A stretch of DNA of 35,642 nucleotides, taken from the NCBI GenBank assembly GCA_964492365.1, contig CAZBKA010000013.1, positions 1 to 35,642 on the forward strand, written 5' to 3'. Under the pieces are notes generated by a model. It was not told the DNA's origin and searched no databases. It saw only the letters and a list, made by a program, of their open reading frames with translations. A program made the position numbers and the translations under genes. Position 1 is the stretch's first letter. Every line of letters starts with the position of its first letter. Below, piece by piece: positions 8,762-15,949 of this stretch. The stretch is from JAGLTN01 sp035403325. Lineage in GTDB: Bacteria; Planctomycetota; Phycisphaerae; Sedimentisphaerales; Anaerobacaceae.

Positions 8762-8875
8762 AGAGCCCAGCTTTTTCGGAAAAATTACTTGATCAGGTTT
8801 AAACGGTAATGTCCCTATTCCTGAATTAAGCCTGCGTTTTTTAGCTGAAAGCTTACCGAGGCAGGCATGGGCTCT
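8762..8875 (+). ncRNA. Putative structured RNA or leader element of unknown class
   Basis: Within the 229-base gap between two plus-strand genes, an 8-bp perfect closing helix pairs 8762-8769 (AGAGCCCA) with 8868-8875 (TGGGCTCT). Inside it lie a T5-CGG-A5 hairpin (8772-8784) and a 5-bp helix ATTAC 8784-8788 / GTAAT 8806-8810. The loop of that helix (TCAGG 8793-8797) can pair with CCTGA 8820-8824, an H-type pseudoknot. A 6-bp helix GCCTGC 8830-8835 / GCAGGC 8861-8866 encloses a small AGCT-GAA-AGCT hairpin. CGGTAA (8804-8809) could instead pair with TTACCG (8853-8858), which would break the first helix. I do not recognise a known riboswitch or small-RNA consensus. Strand is assumed from the neighbours. 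Confidence 0.4.
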
Positions 8876-8981
8876 CATTGGTTTGTACGATTTTTTTTGG
8901 TGTTTTGTTCTTGCAGGTTTTTAAGTGTCTGTAAGGTTATTTCGGGTGTTTTTATGAGACTATTTTTTTAGGAAAGTAAAA

Positions 8982-11900
8982 ATGAAACGTGTATTGATTT
9001 TATTGGCTCTATTATTTTGTTGTTCGTTAAGTATGGCAGTGGAGTTTACGAGTCCTAACGCCAAGATGCTTCGGTTTCCAGATGTTAGTGAAGATACGAT
9101 AGTGTTTTTGTATGCAGGTGATTTGTGGAGAGTTGATAAGGATGGCGGTCTTGCATCGAGATTAACTTCTTCGACGGCGATGGAGCAGTTTCCGAAATTT
9201 TCGCCTGATGGAAAGATGATAGCTTTTAATGGTAATTATGACGGCAATACGGATGTTTATATAATCGGCAGTGAGGGCGGCTCACCTGTAAGGCTTACGC
9301 ATCACAGTTCGCCTGATATGGTTGTTGACTGGTATCCTGATGGGAAAAACATTTTGTACCGATCAACGATGGAAAGTCCGAGAACCAGGTTCAATCAGTT
9401 TTATAAGCAGTCCATCGAGGGAGGTTTGGCAGAGAAACTTAAACTGCCTTACGGCGAATTGGCGAGTTTTAATGAAGACGGAACTAAGATGGTCTTTCAG
9501 ATAATCTCATGTGAGTTTCGCACGTGGAAGCGGTATCGAGGCGGAATGGCAAGCGATCTTTGGTTATATGATTTTGAGAAAGAGATTTCAGAAAAAATAA
9601 CAAATTTTGACGGTACTGATGCAGTTGCTATGTGGCATGGTGATACGATTTATTTTCTTTCAGACCGTGATGAACAGAAAAGACTCAATATCTGGGCCCT
9701 TGATATCGAGAGTAAAGAAGTCAGACAGGTGACGGAATTTAAAGATTTCGATGTGAAATGGCCTAGCATGGGGCCTAGCGATATTGTTTTTGAGAATGGG
9801 GGAAAACTTTATTTGCTTGATCTGGAAACAGAGGAAGCGAAGGCTCTTGATATAAGGGTTCCTGCGGATTTGCCTAAGGTAAGAAAATCACTTAAGGACG
9901 CATCGAAGAATATTCTTCACTTCAACTTGTCGCCTAGCGGTAAGAGGGCGTTATTTGAGGCAAGGGGTGAAATATTTACTGTGCCTGCGAAGTACGGGAG
10001 CGTTAGAGACCTTACTAATACATCAGGGGCGGCGGAGAGATTTCCGGTGTGGTCGCCTGACAGTAAAAGTATTGCGTATTTTTCTGATGTAACAGGGGAA
10101 TATGAATTGTATGTTTTGGCGGCTGACGGTAAGAGTGAGGCGAAGCAGATTACAACTGGGGGCGATGCTTTCAGATATAATCCGGTATGGTCGCCAGACA
10201 GCAAGAAGATCGCATTTGTCGATAAGAGCGGGAGAATATATATTGTTGTGGTTGCGGATAAGTCCATGACGCTTGTTGATAAGGTTGATTTGCTGTTTTA
10301 TGATGAGTCGTCTACTAAACCATCGTATAGCTGGTCGTCTGACAGCAAATGGCTGGCGTATTCGAAGTTTCAGGATACAAAGCAAAATGCTATTATGATA
10401 TATGACAGTGTATCAAAAGAAATTCATAAGGTAACAAGCGGGTTCTATGATGATTCTTATCCTGTGTTCGATACTGAGGGGAAATATCTTTTCTTTTATT
10501 CCAACAGGACTTTCAATGCGGTATATAGTGACATGGATGCGACTTGGGTATATCCAAATTCTACCGGTATATATGCGGCAAGTTTGCGGAAGGATGTAGA
10601 ATCTTTGCTTAAACCCAGAAGTGATGAAGAGTCGCTGAAGAAGGATAAGGAGGCTGATAAGAAAAAAGCTGACGATAAGAAAAACGGCGACGATGACGAA
10701 AATTGTGATGACGAAGATGATGATAAAGATGAAGTTTGTGACAGCAAAGAGGCTGATAAAGTAAAAGAGGTTAATTCGGTTGAGATTGATTTCGATGGAT
10801 TCGAACAGAGGGTAGTTGAGCTGCCGATAGAGGCGGGTAATTTTGTTATGCTTGCTGCTATTAAGGATAAGATCGTTTATCAGAAAAACCCTGCTGCTGG
10901 TGCGGTTGCATCTGAGAATGTAAAAGGGTGCCTGCGTTATTATGATCTGAAAGAACGAGAAGAAAAAACTGTAATTGACGGAATAAATGATTACAGTTTG
11001 TCAGCGGACGGCAAGAAAGTAATTTATCAAAGTGATTCAACATATGGTATCGTTGATCTTGCTGAGGGGAAAAAGGTTGGCGATGAAAGAATAGCAACGG
11101 ATAAGATGAAAGTCTGGATAGAGCCTAGAGAAGAATGGCGTCAAATTTTTGTGGAAGCATGGAGGATTCAGAGAGACTTTTTCTATGATCCCGGGATGCA
11201 TGGCGTTGACTGGAAGGCTACAAGAGACTGGTATGGTCAATTGCTTGATTATGTGGTGGATCGTGAGGATCTGAATTATGTGATGGGTGAGATGTTCGGT
11301 GAGCTTAATGCGTCGCATGCGTACGTAGGTGGTGGTGACATTGACTGGGGTCAGACGATATCTGTCGGGCTGCTGGGTTGTGATTATGTGTTTGATAAGG
11401 AGAAGAAAGCTTACAAGATAAGCAGGATATGCAGGCCTGGGGTTTGGGAAGCAGGTGTGAGGTCGCCTCTGGATCAGCCTGGTGTTGATGTTAAGGAAGG
11501 TGACTATCTGCTGAAAGTTAACGGACATGATGTTGATATAACAAAGGATCCGTGGGCGGCATTTCAGGGGTTGGCAGACGAGGTGGTGACATTGACTATT
11601 GGAAAGGCTGAGAATATCAGCGATACCAATGAGATTATTGTCAAACCGATGTCGAGCGAGCAGGAGCTTCGTTATCTTGCGTGGGTAGAAGAGAACCGCA
11701 AGAAAGTTGAGCTGGCAACTGATGGTAAGGTTGGGTATGTTTATGTTCCGAGCACAGGTTATGATGGTCAAAGTGAGTTGGTCAGACAGTTTGTGCCACA
11801 AAGAACGAAAGAAGGAATGATAATTGACGAGCGATTCAATAGCGGCGGACAGATACCAGATCGGTTTATTGAATTGATGAACCGTCCTTTATATAATTTC

Positions 11901-12329
11901 TGGACACGGAGAGATTGTAGTACTTGGCAGACGCCTTATGTTTCGCATATTGGACCTAAGGTTATGCTTATGAATGGCTGGTCTGGTTCTGGCGGTGATG
12001 CTTTTCCATATTACTTTAAGAAGGCAGGGCTTGGGCCTTTAATTGGTAAACGGACATGGGGTGGGCTTATCGGATATAGTGACAATCCAAAACCTATAGA
12101 CGGCGGATTTATCGCGGCACCTACGTTTGCTATCTGGAGTACTGACGGGAAGTGGGAGATCGAGGGCTATGGTGTTGACCCTGATTATGATCTTGATAAT
12201 GAGCCTCATATGTTAGCTAAAGGTTGCGATCAGCAGCTTGATAAGGCTATTGAAGTTATATTGAAAAAGCTTAAGGAAAATCCTGTGAAGATTCCGAGTC
12301 AACCGGCATTTCCGGACAGGTCAAAATAG
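8982..12329 (+). CDS. Secreted tricorn-like S41-family peptidase
   Basis: A 1115-residue protein with a signal peptide (residues 1-19, ending SLSMA). TolB/PD40-type beta-propeller repeats of the form FSPDGKMIAF and WSPDSKSIAYFSD fill roughly residues 25-530. A highly acidic, lysine-rich linker spans about 545-592, and a second, shorter set of propeller-like blades follows. Then come the tricorn core, a PDZ-like domain (about 805-870) and the S41 catalytic domain. The tricorn tetrad is recognisable: Ser778-His779 in ASHAYVG, nucleophile Ser1003 in WSGSGGDAF, and Glu1061 in WEIEGYGVDPD. The Ser-to-Glu spacing of 58 equals that of archaeal tricorn. It should degrade peptides in the periplasm. 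It follows an OPT transporter, suggesting joint peptide use. AGGAAAG precedes the ATG. Confidence 0.93.
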   Translation: MKRVLILLALLFCCSLSMAVEFTSPNAKMLRFPDVSEDTIVFLYAGDLWRVDKDGGLASRLTSSTAMEQFPKFSPDGKMIAFNGNYDGNTDVYIIGSEGGSPVRLTHHSSPDMVVDWYPDGKNILYRSTMESPRTRFNQFYKQSIEGGLAEKLKLPYGELASFNEDGTKMVFQIISCEFRTWKRYRGGMASDLWLYDFEKEISEKITNFDGTDAVAMWHGDTIYFLSDRDEQKRLNIWALDIESKEVRQVTEFKDFDVKWPSMGPSDIVFENGGKLYLLDLETEEAKALDIRVPADLPKVRKSLKDASKNILHFNLSPSGKRALFEARGEIFTVPAKYGSVRDLTNTSGAAERFPVWSPDSKSIAYFSDVTGEYELYVLAADGKSEAKQITTGGDAFRYNPVWSPDSKKIAFVDKSGRIYIVVVADKSMTLVDKVDLLFYDESSTKPSYSWSSDSKWLAYSKFQDTKQNAIMIYDSVSKEIHKVTSGFYDDSYPVFDTEGKYLFFYSNRTFNAVYSDMDATWVYPNSTGIYAASLRKDVESLLKPRSDEESLKKDKEADKKKADDKKNGDDDENCDDEDDDKDEVCDSKEADKVKEVNSVEIDFDGFEQRVVELPIEAGNFVMLAAIKDKIVYQKNPAAGAVASENVKGCLRYYDLKEREEKTVIDGINDYSLSADGKKVIYQSDSTYGIVDLAEGKKVGDERIATDKMKVWIEPREEWRQIFVEAWRIQRDFFYDPGMHGVDWKATRDWYGQLLDYVVDREDLNYVMGEMFGELNASHAYVGGGDIDWGQTISVGLLGCDYVFDKEKKAYKISRICRPGVWEAGVRSPLDQPGVDVKEGDYLLKVNGHDVDITKDPWAAFQGLADEVVTLTIGKAENISDTNEIIVKPMSSEQELRYLAWVEENRKKVELATDGKVGYVYVPSTGYDGQSELVRQFVPQRTKEGMIIDERFNSGGQIPDRFIELMNRPLYNFWTRRDCSTWQTPYVSHIGPKVMLMNGWSGSGGDAFPYYFKKAGLGPLIGKRTWGGLIGYSDNPKPIDGGFIAAPTFAIWSTDGKWEIEGYGVDPDYDLDNEPHMLAKGCDQQLDKAIEVILKKLKENPVKIPSQPAFPDRSK

Positions 12330-12358
12330 TATGAATGGTTAATGAATTTTTGGTAATT

Positions 12359-12395
12359 AAAAAAGGGCTCTGAAAATAATTCGGGGCCCTTTTTG
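12359..12395. terminator. Bidirectional intrinsic terminator
   Basis: AAAAAGGGC (12360-12368) pairs with GCCCTTTTT (12386-12394). The stem can be extended inward by a C-G pair and G-U pairs. An A-run on one side and a T-run on the other make it work in both directions. It ends the peptidase gene on the plus strand and the convergent hydrolase gene on the minus strand. Confidence 0.85.
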
Positions 12396-12409
12396 TTTTC
12401 AAGGTAATA

Positions 12410-13927
12410 TTACGGTTGCTCGAGCCATTCGCTGGTTAGTCTGGCGAAGTCAGAGAGGTTTATTATTCCGTCACCTTGGCCTGGTGTTATGTCGAAAGCA
12501 GGGTTGTTGGTCAGCCAATTGTCGGCGAGGTATTTCAGATCGCTTGTGTTTACCTGGTTGTCAAAGTTGAAGTCACATTCGTAGGGGAGGTAATCGGGGG
12601 CGACGTAAACCGATGTTGTAAATTTATAAGGTGATGAAAAGCCGCTGGCAAATTCCAGTTCGACGAAATATGCTTTGTAACCTGTTTCAGGAGCGGTGAG
12701 GTTAGCGATGTAAGTCTGGTTACCCAGATTTGTCATTGTGGTTGATGTCCATGTTTGGCCTATGGTTGACATTCTGAAGTCACGGTCCGTGGCGTTGTAT
12801 GCCTGCCATAATTTTACGGCTGATGGTGTGGTTGCGGCATTGACAGTGATTGTGTTGGCGTCTGCTGTCCAGGAGAATTGCGGCATTGAAGAACCAGCTA
12901 ATATTGCTCGGTAGAAAGTAAACAAGCTTGTAAAAGCTTCATTGTCGTCATCAATGTCACCAAGGGTGTGATTTGTGTTCGGGACGTATCGAATGTAGTT
13001 TTGTCCTGGCAGATCATTAAAATAGAACTGGGATGAGTCCGGCAAAAAGAAATCGTCGCCGGAGGAGTAGAGCATCAACTTTGGCATTGTTAGGCGATCT
13101 TTATATGCATACGGATCGACTATTTGTGCGAGCTGGTTCATTTCTGGGGTGCCGAGTCTGTTGAAAATATTCATGTCTTCATAGTCGTGTACCGCTGGAG
13201 CCCAGAGGCCGTATGCTGAAAAATGGTGCCGGAAAGACAGCTCCATATTGAGCATATCGATTACTATGGGCAGGCAGGCAATGACACGGGTGTCGACGGC
13301 GGCGGTTAGCCAGGTTGTCCAGCCTCTTTTTGAGGCGCCGGCCACTACGAAGTCATTTATGGTTTTGCCTTTTGATGCGCAGAAAGTCTGGACGGTATCC
13401 ATTGCTTTTACTGCGGCTTTGGTCATTGGAAGTTGTGCTATCCAGTTGGGGTCGAGAGTTGTTAAATATTTGTCCCATGAATAGGCGATTATTTCATCTT
13501 CTGTTCTGCTTTGGGTTTCATCGGTAAAAATCAGAGGCTCACTGGGTACGGTCTCAAGGTATGCTACGACAGAAGAGGATTGGGTGGCTACGGCAGCGAG
13601 TAAAGTTTCGACACCTGTTTCGGGTGTTGAAGAATTGCTTCCGCCTGAGATGAAAAGCAGGGATTTATTGGTGGTGACGGCATTGGGGATGACAACGTGG
13701 AGCCAATGCTGCCAGATTGGTTTGTTTACCTGTGCGGTTGTCAACCATTGCTGAGAGGTCATGTTTAAGACGTAGTACTTGTAGAAGGTACGGTTTTGTG
13801 TTGAATACATGAAGTAACTATAGTGACCATCGTTGTTGTAAACGTAATCATCAAGAGCATTTGCGAATAAAGGTGTCGAACAGATGCTGAGCAGAATCAG
13901 CATTGACGCTATTTTCTTTTTCATCAT
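12410..13927 (-). CDS. Secreted PhoPQ-activated-protein-like alpha/beta hydrolase with dockerin-like tail
   Basis: The 505-residue product starts with a signal peptide ending near LFANA. Its body matches the PhoPQ-activated pathogenicity-related (PqaA) family, an alpha/beta-hydrolase fold of unknown substrate. The likely nucleophile is Ser199 in GASKRGW, the acid is Asp291/292 in SSGDDFFLPD, and the base is His320 in PNTNHTLGD. Residues about 451-505 form a dockerin-like module with two calcium-loop repeats (FNFDNQVNTSDL...NWL and GQGDGIINLSDF...EWL). A longer frame begins at 13957, but GGAGG at 13937-13933 places the start at ATG 13927. Family members have been proposed to act as peptidases or esterases. 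The substrate here is unknown. Confidence 0.85.
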   Translation of the reverse strand: MMKKKIASMLILLSICSTPLFANALDDYVYNNDGHYSYFMYSTQNRTFYKYYVLNMTSQQWLTTAQVNKPIWQHWLHVVIPNAVTTNKSLLFISGGSNSSTPETGVETLLAAVATQSSSVVAYLETVPSEPLIFTDETQSRTEDEIIAYSWDKYLTTLDPNWIAQLPMTKAAVKAMDTVQTFCASKGKTINDFVVAGASKRGWTTWLTAAVDTRVIACLPIVIDMLNMELSFRHHFSAYGLWAPAVHDYEDMNIFNRLGTPEMNQLAQIVDPYAYKDRLTMPKLMLYSSGDDFFLPDSSQFYFNDLPGQNYIRYVPNTNHTLGDIDDDNEAFTSLFTFYRAILAGSSMPQFSWTADANTITVNAATTPSAVKLWQAYNATDRDFRMSTIGQTWTSTTMTNLGNQTYIANLTAPETGYKAYFVELEFASGFSSPYKFTTSVYVAPDYLPYECDFNFDNQVNTSDLKYLADNWLTNNPAFDITPGQGDGIINLSDFARLTSEWLEQP

Positions 13928-13932
13928 TTTAA

Positions 13933-13937
13933 CCTCC
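13933..13937 (-). promoter_or_regulatory. Ribosome binding site that fixes the hydrolase start
   Basis: GGAGG lies 5 bases upstream of ATG 13927. The ten extra in-frame codons upstream would place this site inside the coding region, so the shorter start is preferred. It also gives a clean signal peptide. Confidence 0.75.
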
Positions 13938-13947
13938 ATAAAGCAAT

Positions 13948-13976
13948 ATTGTATCATAATTGATTTTTAATTGCAA
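13948..13976 (-). promoter_or_regulatory. Sigma-70-type promoter for the dockerin-tagged hydrolase
   Basis: On the minus strand TTGCAA (13976-13971), a 17-base spacer and TACAAT (13953-13948) form a good promoter. The predicted transcript would start near 13941, just ahead of the GGAGG site, giving a leader of only about 14 bases. The longer reading-frame start at 13957 would lie upstream of the transcript, which supports the chosen start. Confidence 0.6.
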
Positions 13977-14012
13977 ATTAATTGCATAAAGTGTTTCTAA
14001 AGCGGGTGGGTT

Positions 14013-14021
14013 TGGTATAAT
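14013..14021 (+). promoter_or_regulatory. Extended -10 promoter for the membrane/propeller pair
   Basis: TGGTATAAT is a perfect -10 hexamer (14016-14021) with the TGn extension. The -35 region is poor, as is common for extended -10 promoters. The transcript would begin near 14028, about 32 bases before the ATG at 14060. A second TATAAT follows at 14028-14033 without a -35. Confidence 0.5.
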
Positions 14022-14059
14022 TTTATCTATAATCAGTAACAAGGACAGGATAGTGTGTA

Positions 14060-15949
14060 ATGGTAAAACACATAAAAACAGAAAGATTCTGGCTGATGAC
14101 AGCGGATTTGATGTTCGCATTGTTTCTGTTTCTTTATCTTTTCTATGCAATTGATATGCGGATTATTTATAATGGAGGTGGGGCAATAGTATCGTCGCCT
14201 ATGTTTTTTCAGGGTATGGAAACATTTAATAAGTTGGCGTCTTTTCCGGGTGGTCCGGTGCAGTTTGCTTCGTCTTTTATCGCACAATTTTTCTATTTAA
14301 ACTGGGTAGGCTCATTGATAGTGGCAGTGCTTGGTTTTGTAATGAACAGAGAGCTATTGTACATTATCAGAAAAAGCAATTCGGGGCTTTATTTTCTAAG
14401 ATTTACAGGGCTGATAGTTTTGCTTTGTCTTTACCTGCGATATACGTTTTTCTTTACTGAGCAATTGGCGATAGTGTTAACGCTGCTTTTGATATGCGTT
14501 TATTTAAGATTTTCGGATGCTGGCGGTTTTAGAAAAATTTTGATGATGGTGTTTTCAGCTGCTACGGCATATTGGCTTTGTCAGGGTGGGGGAGTGATTT
14601 TTGCTTTGGTCGCCGGCGTTTATGAATTGCTTATCAGGAAATCGTGGAAAGATAGTTTGATTTTGTTATCGGCAGGAGTGGTGTTTCCTTATGTTGTGAG
14701 TTGTTTGATTTTAAATCAGAATATTTTAACAGCATATTCCGGGATGTTGGGTTTTACGCCTCATACGCGAGTGTTCGAACCTAGGCCTTTAACATTAATT
14801 CCTTTGTATATTTTATTTGCGATGCTTGTTGCGGTGGTATTTGCGGGGTTTTTAAGAGGTGCTTTTCAAAGAAGGAAGCCTGGTGTACAAGCTGGTATAA
14901 AGTTAAAGGTTGCTGGTTTTATTGCGGGTAATCTTATTGTTGTTTTTACCGTTGCGGGACTTTGCTTGTGGTATCATGATAAAATGATGCGGGCGGTTTT
15001 CAGAACAGATTATTATGCGACTGAGAAAAAATGGGATCAGCTTATAGAGTATGTGAATGAATATGCGGCAAATTCCGATGTTAATTTTCTCGGATACATT
15101 GGTAATAATTATGTGATGACTTCTGCGAATTTTGCTTTTTATAATCTTAACAGGATGGGGTACGACCTATTTTTATATCCTCAAAATCCCAACGTATTGT
15201 TTTTGTCCATGAAGACGAGATTTGCATATTCAAGACGTGCAGATATTTATATGGATATGGGGCTCTTGAATATGGCGGAGCATCAGCTTCTGGAGGCTTT
15301 AGAAGTTGTTGGGGAGAGACCTGCAATATACCAGAGACTTGCGCTGATATATATGGCTAAGGATAATCTGCCCAATGCGGTTGTTTATCTTGAGCGGTTA
15401 AAAAAGCTATATTTTTATAAAGCATGGGCGAGCGGCTATCTTAATATGATTGAAGCAGATTCGACGCTGAATAATTCAAAGGACATAAAATATCTGCGAA
15501 GTATGATGCTTGATGAGTCAGCAAATAAAGCCTATGCATCTTTTTTTCTTGAGGACAACCCCAAGTTAAGTGAAGAAATGATAATAGAGCTGTTGAAGAA
15601 AAAACCTACCAACAGGATGGCTTTCGAATATCTGCTGAGTTTTTATATGCTCACGAATAATCTTCAAAAATTCGTAGACACTTTTGACAGGTATATTGGA
15701 AACTACCATTATAAAATTCTGCCTCCTTTGTGGCAGCAGGCGATAGTGACATATTATTCCAATAAGCCAGACAGAGAGATAAAAATAAAAAAGTATCCTA
15801 TCTCACAGGAACAGTACAAGTACTATCAGAATTATATAACTATTTTCAGTAAGTATAAAAAGAGAGAACCCGCGGTATGGGAGCTGGCAAAGAATTTCGG
15901 CAAGAGTTATTACTTTTATTATATGTATGGTTTTTCGGGCGTTAAATGA
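14060..15949 (+). CDS. Polytopic membrane protein with helical-repeat C-terminal domain (resembles DUF6057)
   Basis: A 629-residue protein in two halves. Residues 1 to about 310 hold roughly eight hydrophobic membrane segments, the first at about 12-33. Residues about 310-629 are soluble and helical, with TPR-like spacing (for example MDMGLLNMAEHQLLEALEVV and QRLALIYMAKDNLPNAVVYL). The layout resembles a family of uncharacterised proteins also seen in Bacteroidetes (DUF6057, from memory and not verified). The stop codon overlaps the ATG of the next gene (ATGA), so the two products are probably made together and may act in one complex. Biochemical function unknown. The helical repeats suggest protein binding on one face of the inner membrane. 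Confidence 0.75.
   Translation: MVKHIKTERFWLMTADLMFALFLFLYLFYAIDMRIIYNGGGAIVSSPMFFQGMETFNKLASFPGGPVQFASSFIAQFFYLNWVGSLIVAVLGFVMNRELLYIIRKSNSGLYFLRFTGLIVLLCLYLRYTFFFTEQLAIVLTLLLICVYLRFSDAGGFRKILMMVFSAATAYWLCQGGGVIFALVAGVYELLIRKSWKDSLILLSAGVVFPYVVSCLILNQNILTAYSGMLGFTPHTRVFEPRPLTLIPLYILFAMLVAVVFAGFLRGAFQRRKPGVQAGIKLKVAGFIAGNLIVVFTVAGLCLWYHDKMMRAVFRTDYYATEKKWDQLIEYVNEYAANSDVNFLGYIGNNYVMTSANFAFYNLNRMGYDLFLYPQNPNVLFLSMKTRFAYSRRADIYMDMGLLNMAEHQLLEALEVVGERPAIYQRLALIYMAKDNLPNAVVYLERLKKLYFYKAWASGYLNMIEADSTLNNSKDIKYLRSMMLDESANKAYASFFLEDNPKLSEEMIIELLKKKPTNRMAFEYLLSFYMLTNNLQKFVDTFDRYIGNYHYKILPPLWQQAIVTYYSNKPDREIKIKKYPISQEQYKYYQNYITIFSKYKKREPAVWELAKNFGKSYYFYYMYGFSGVK

Noticed and set aside
8762..8875. Reading the structured element as 5S rRNA or a TPP riboswitch
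   Set aside because: The size and an ATTCC...TTAAGCC stretch recall 5S, but loop C and the 3' half do not fit. On the reverse strand ACCTGATC recalls TPP, but the CUGAGA box and the rest of the core are missing.
9322..9504. Possible small gene inside the propeller region of the peptidase
   Set aside because: Out-of-frame to a clear propeller repeat, with no ribosome binding site.
11037..11801. 254-codon frame on the minus strand inside the peptidase gene
   Set aside because: It is antisense to the conserved S41 catalytic core and resembles no protein family. Shadow frame.
14060..15949. Reading the membrane/TPR protein as a glycosyltransferase or O-antigen ligase
   Set aside because: The helix count and TPR tail superficially fit, but no catalytic loop motif of those families could be found.
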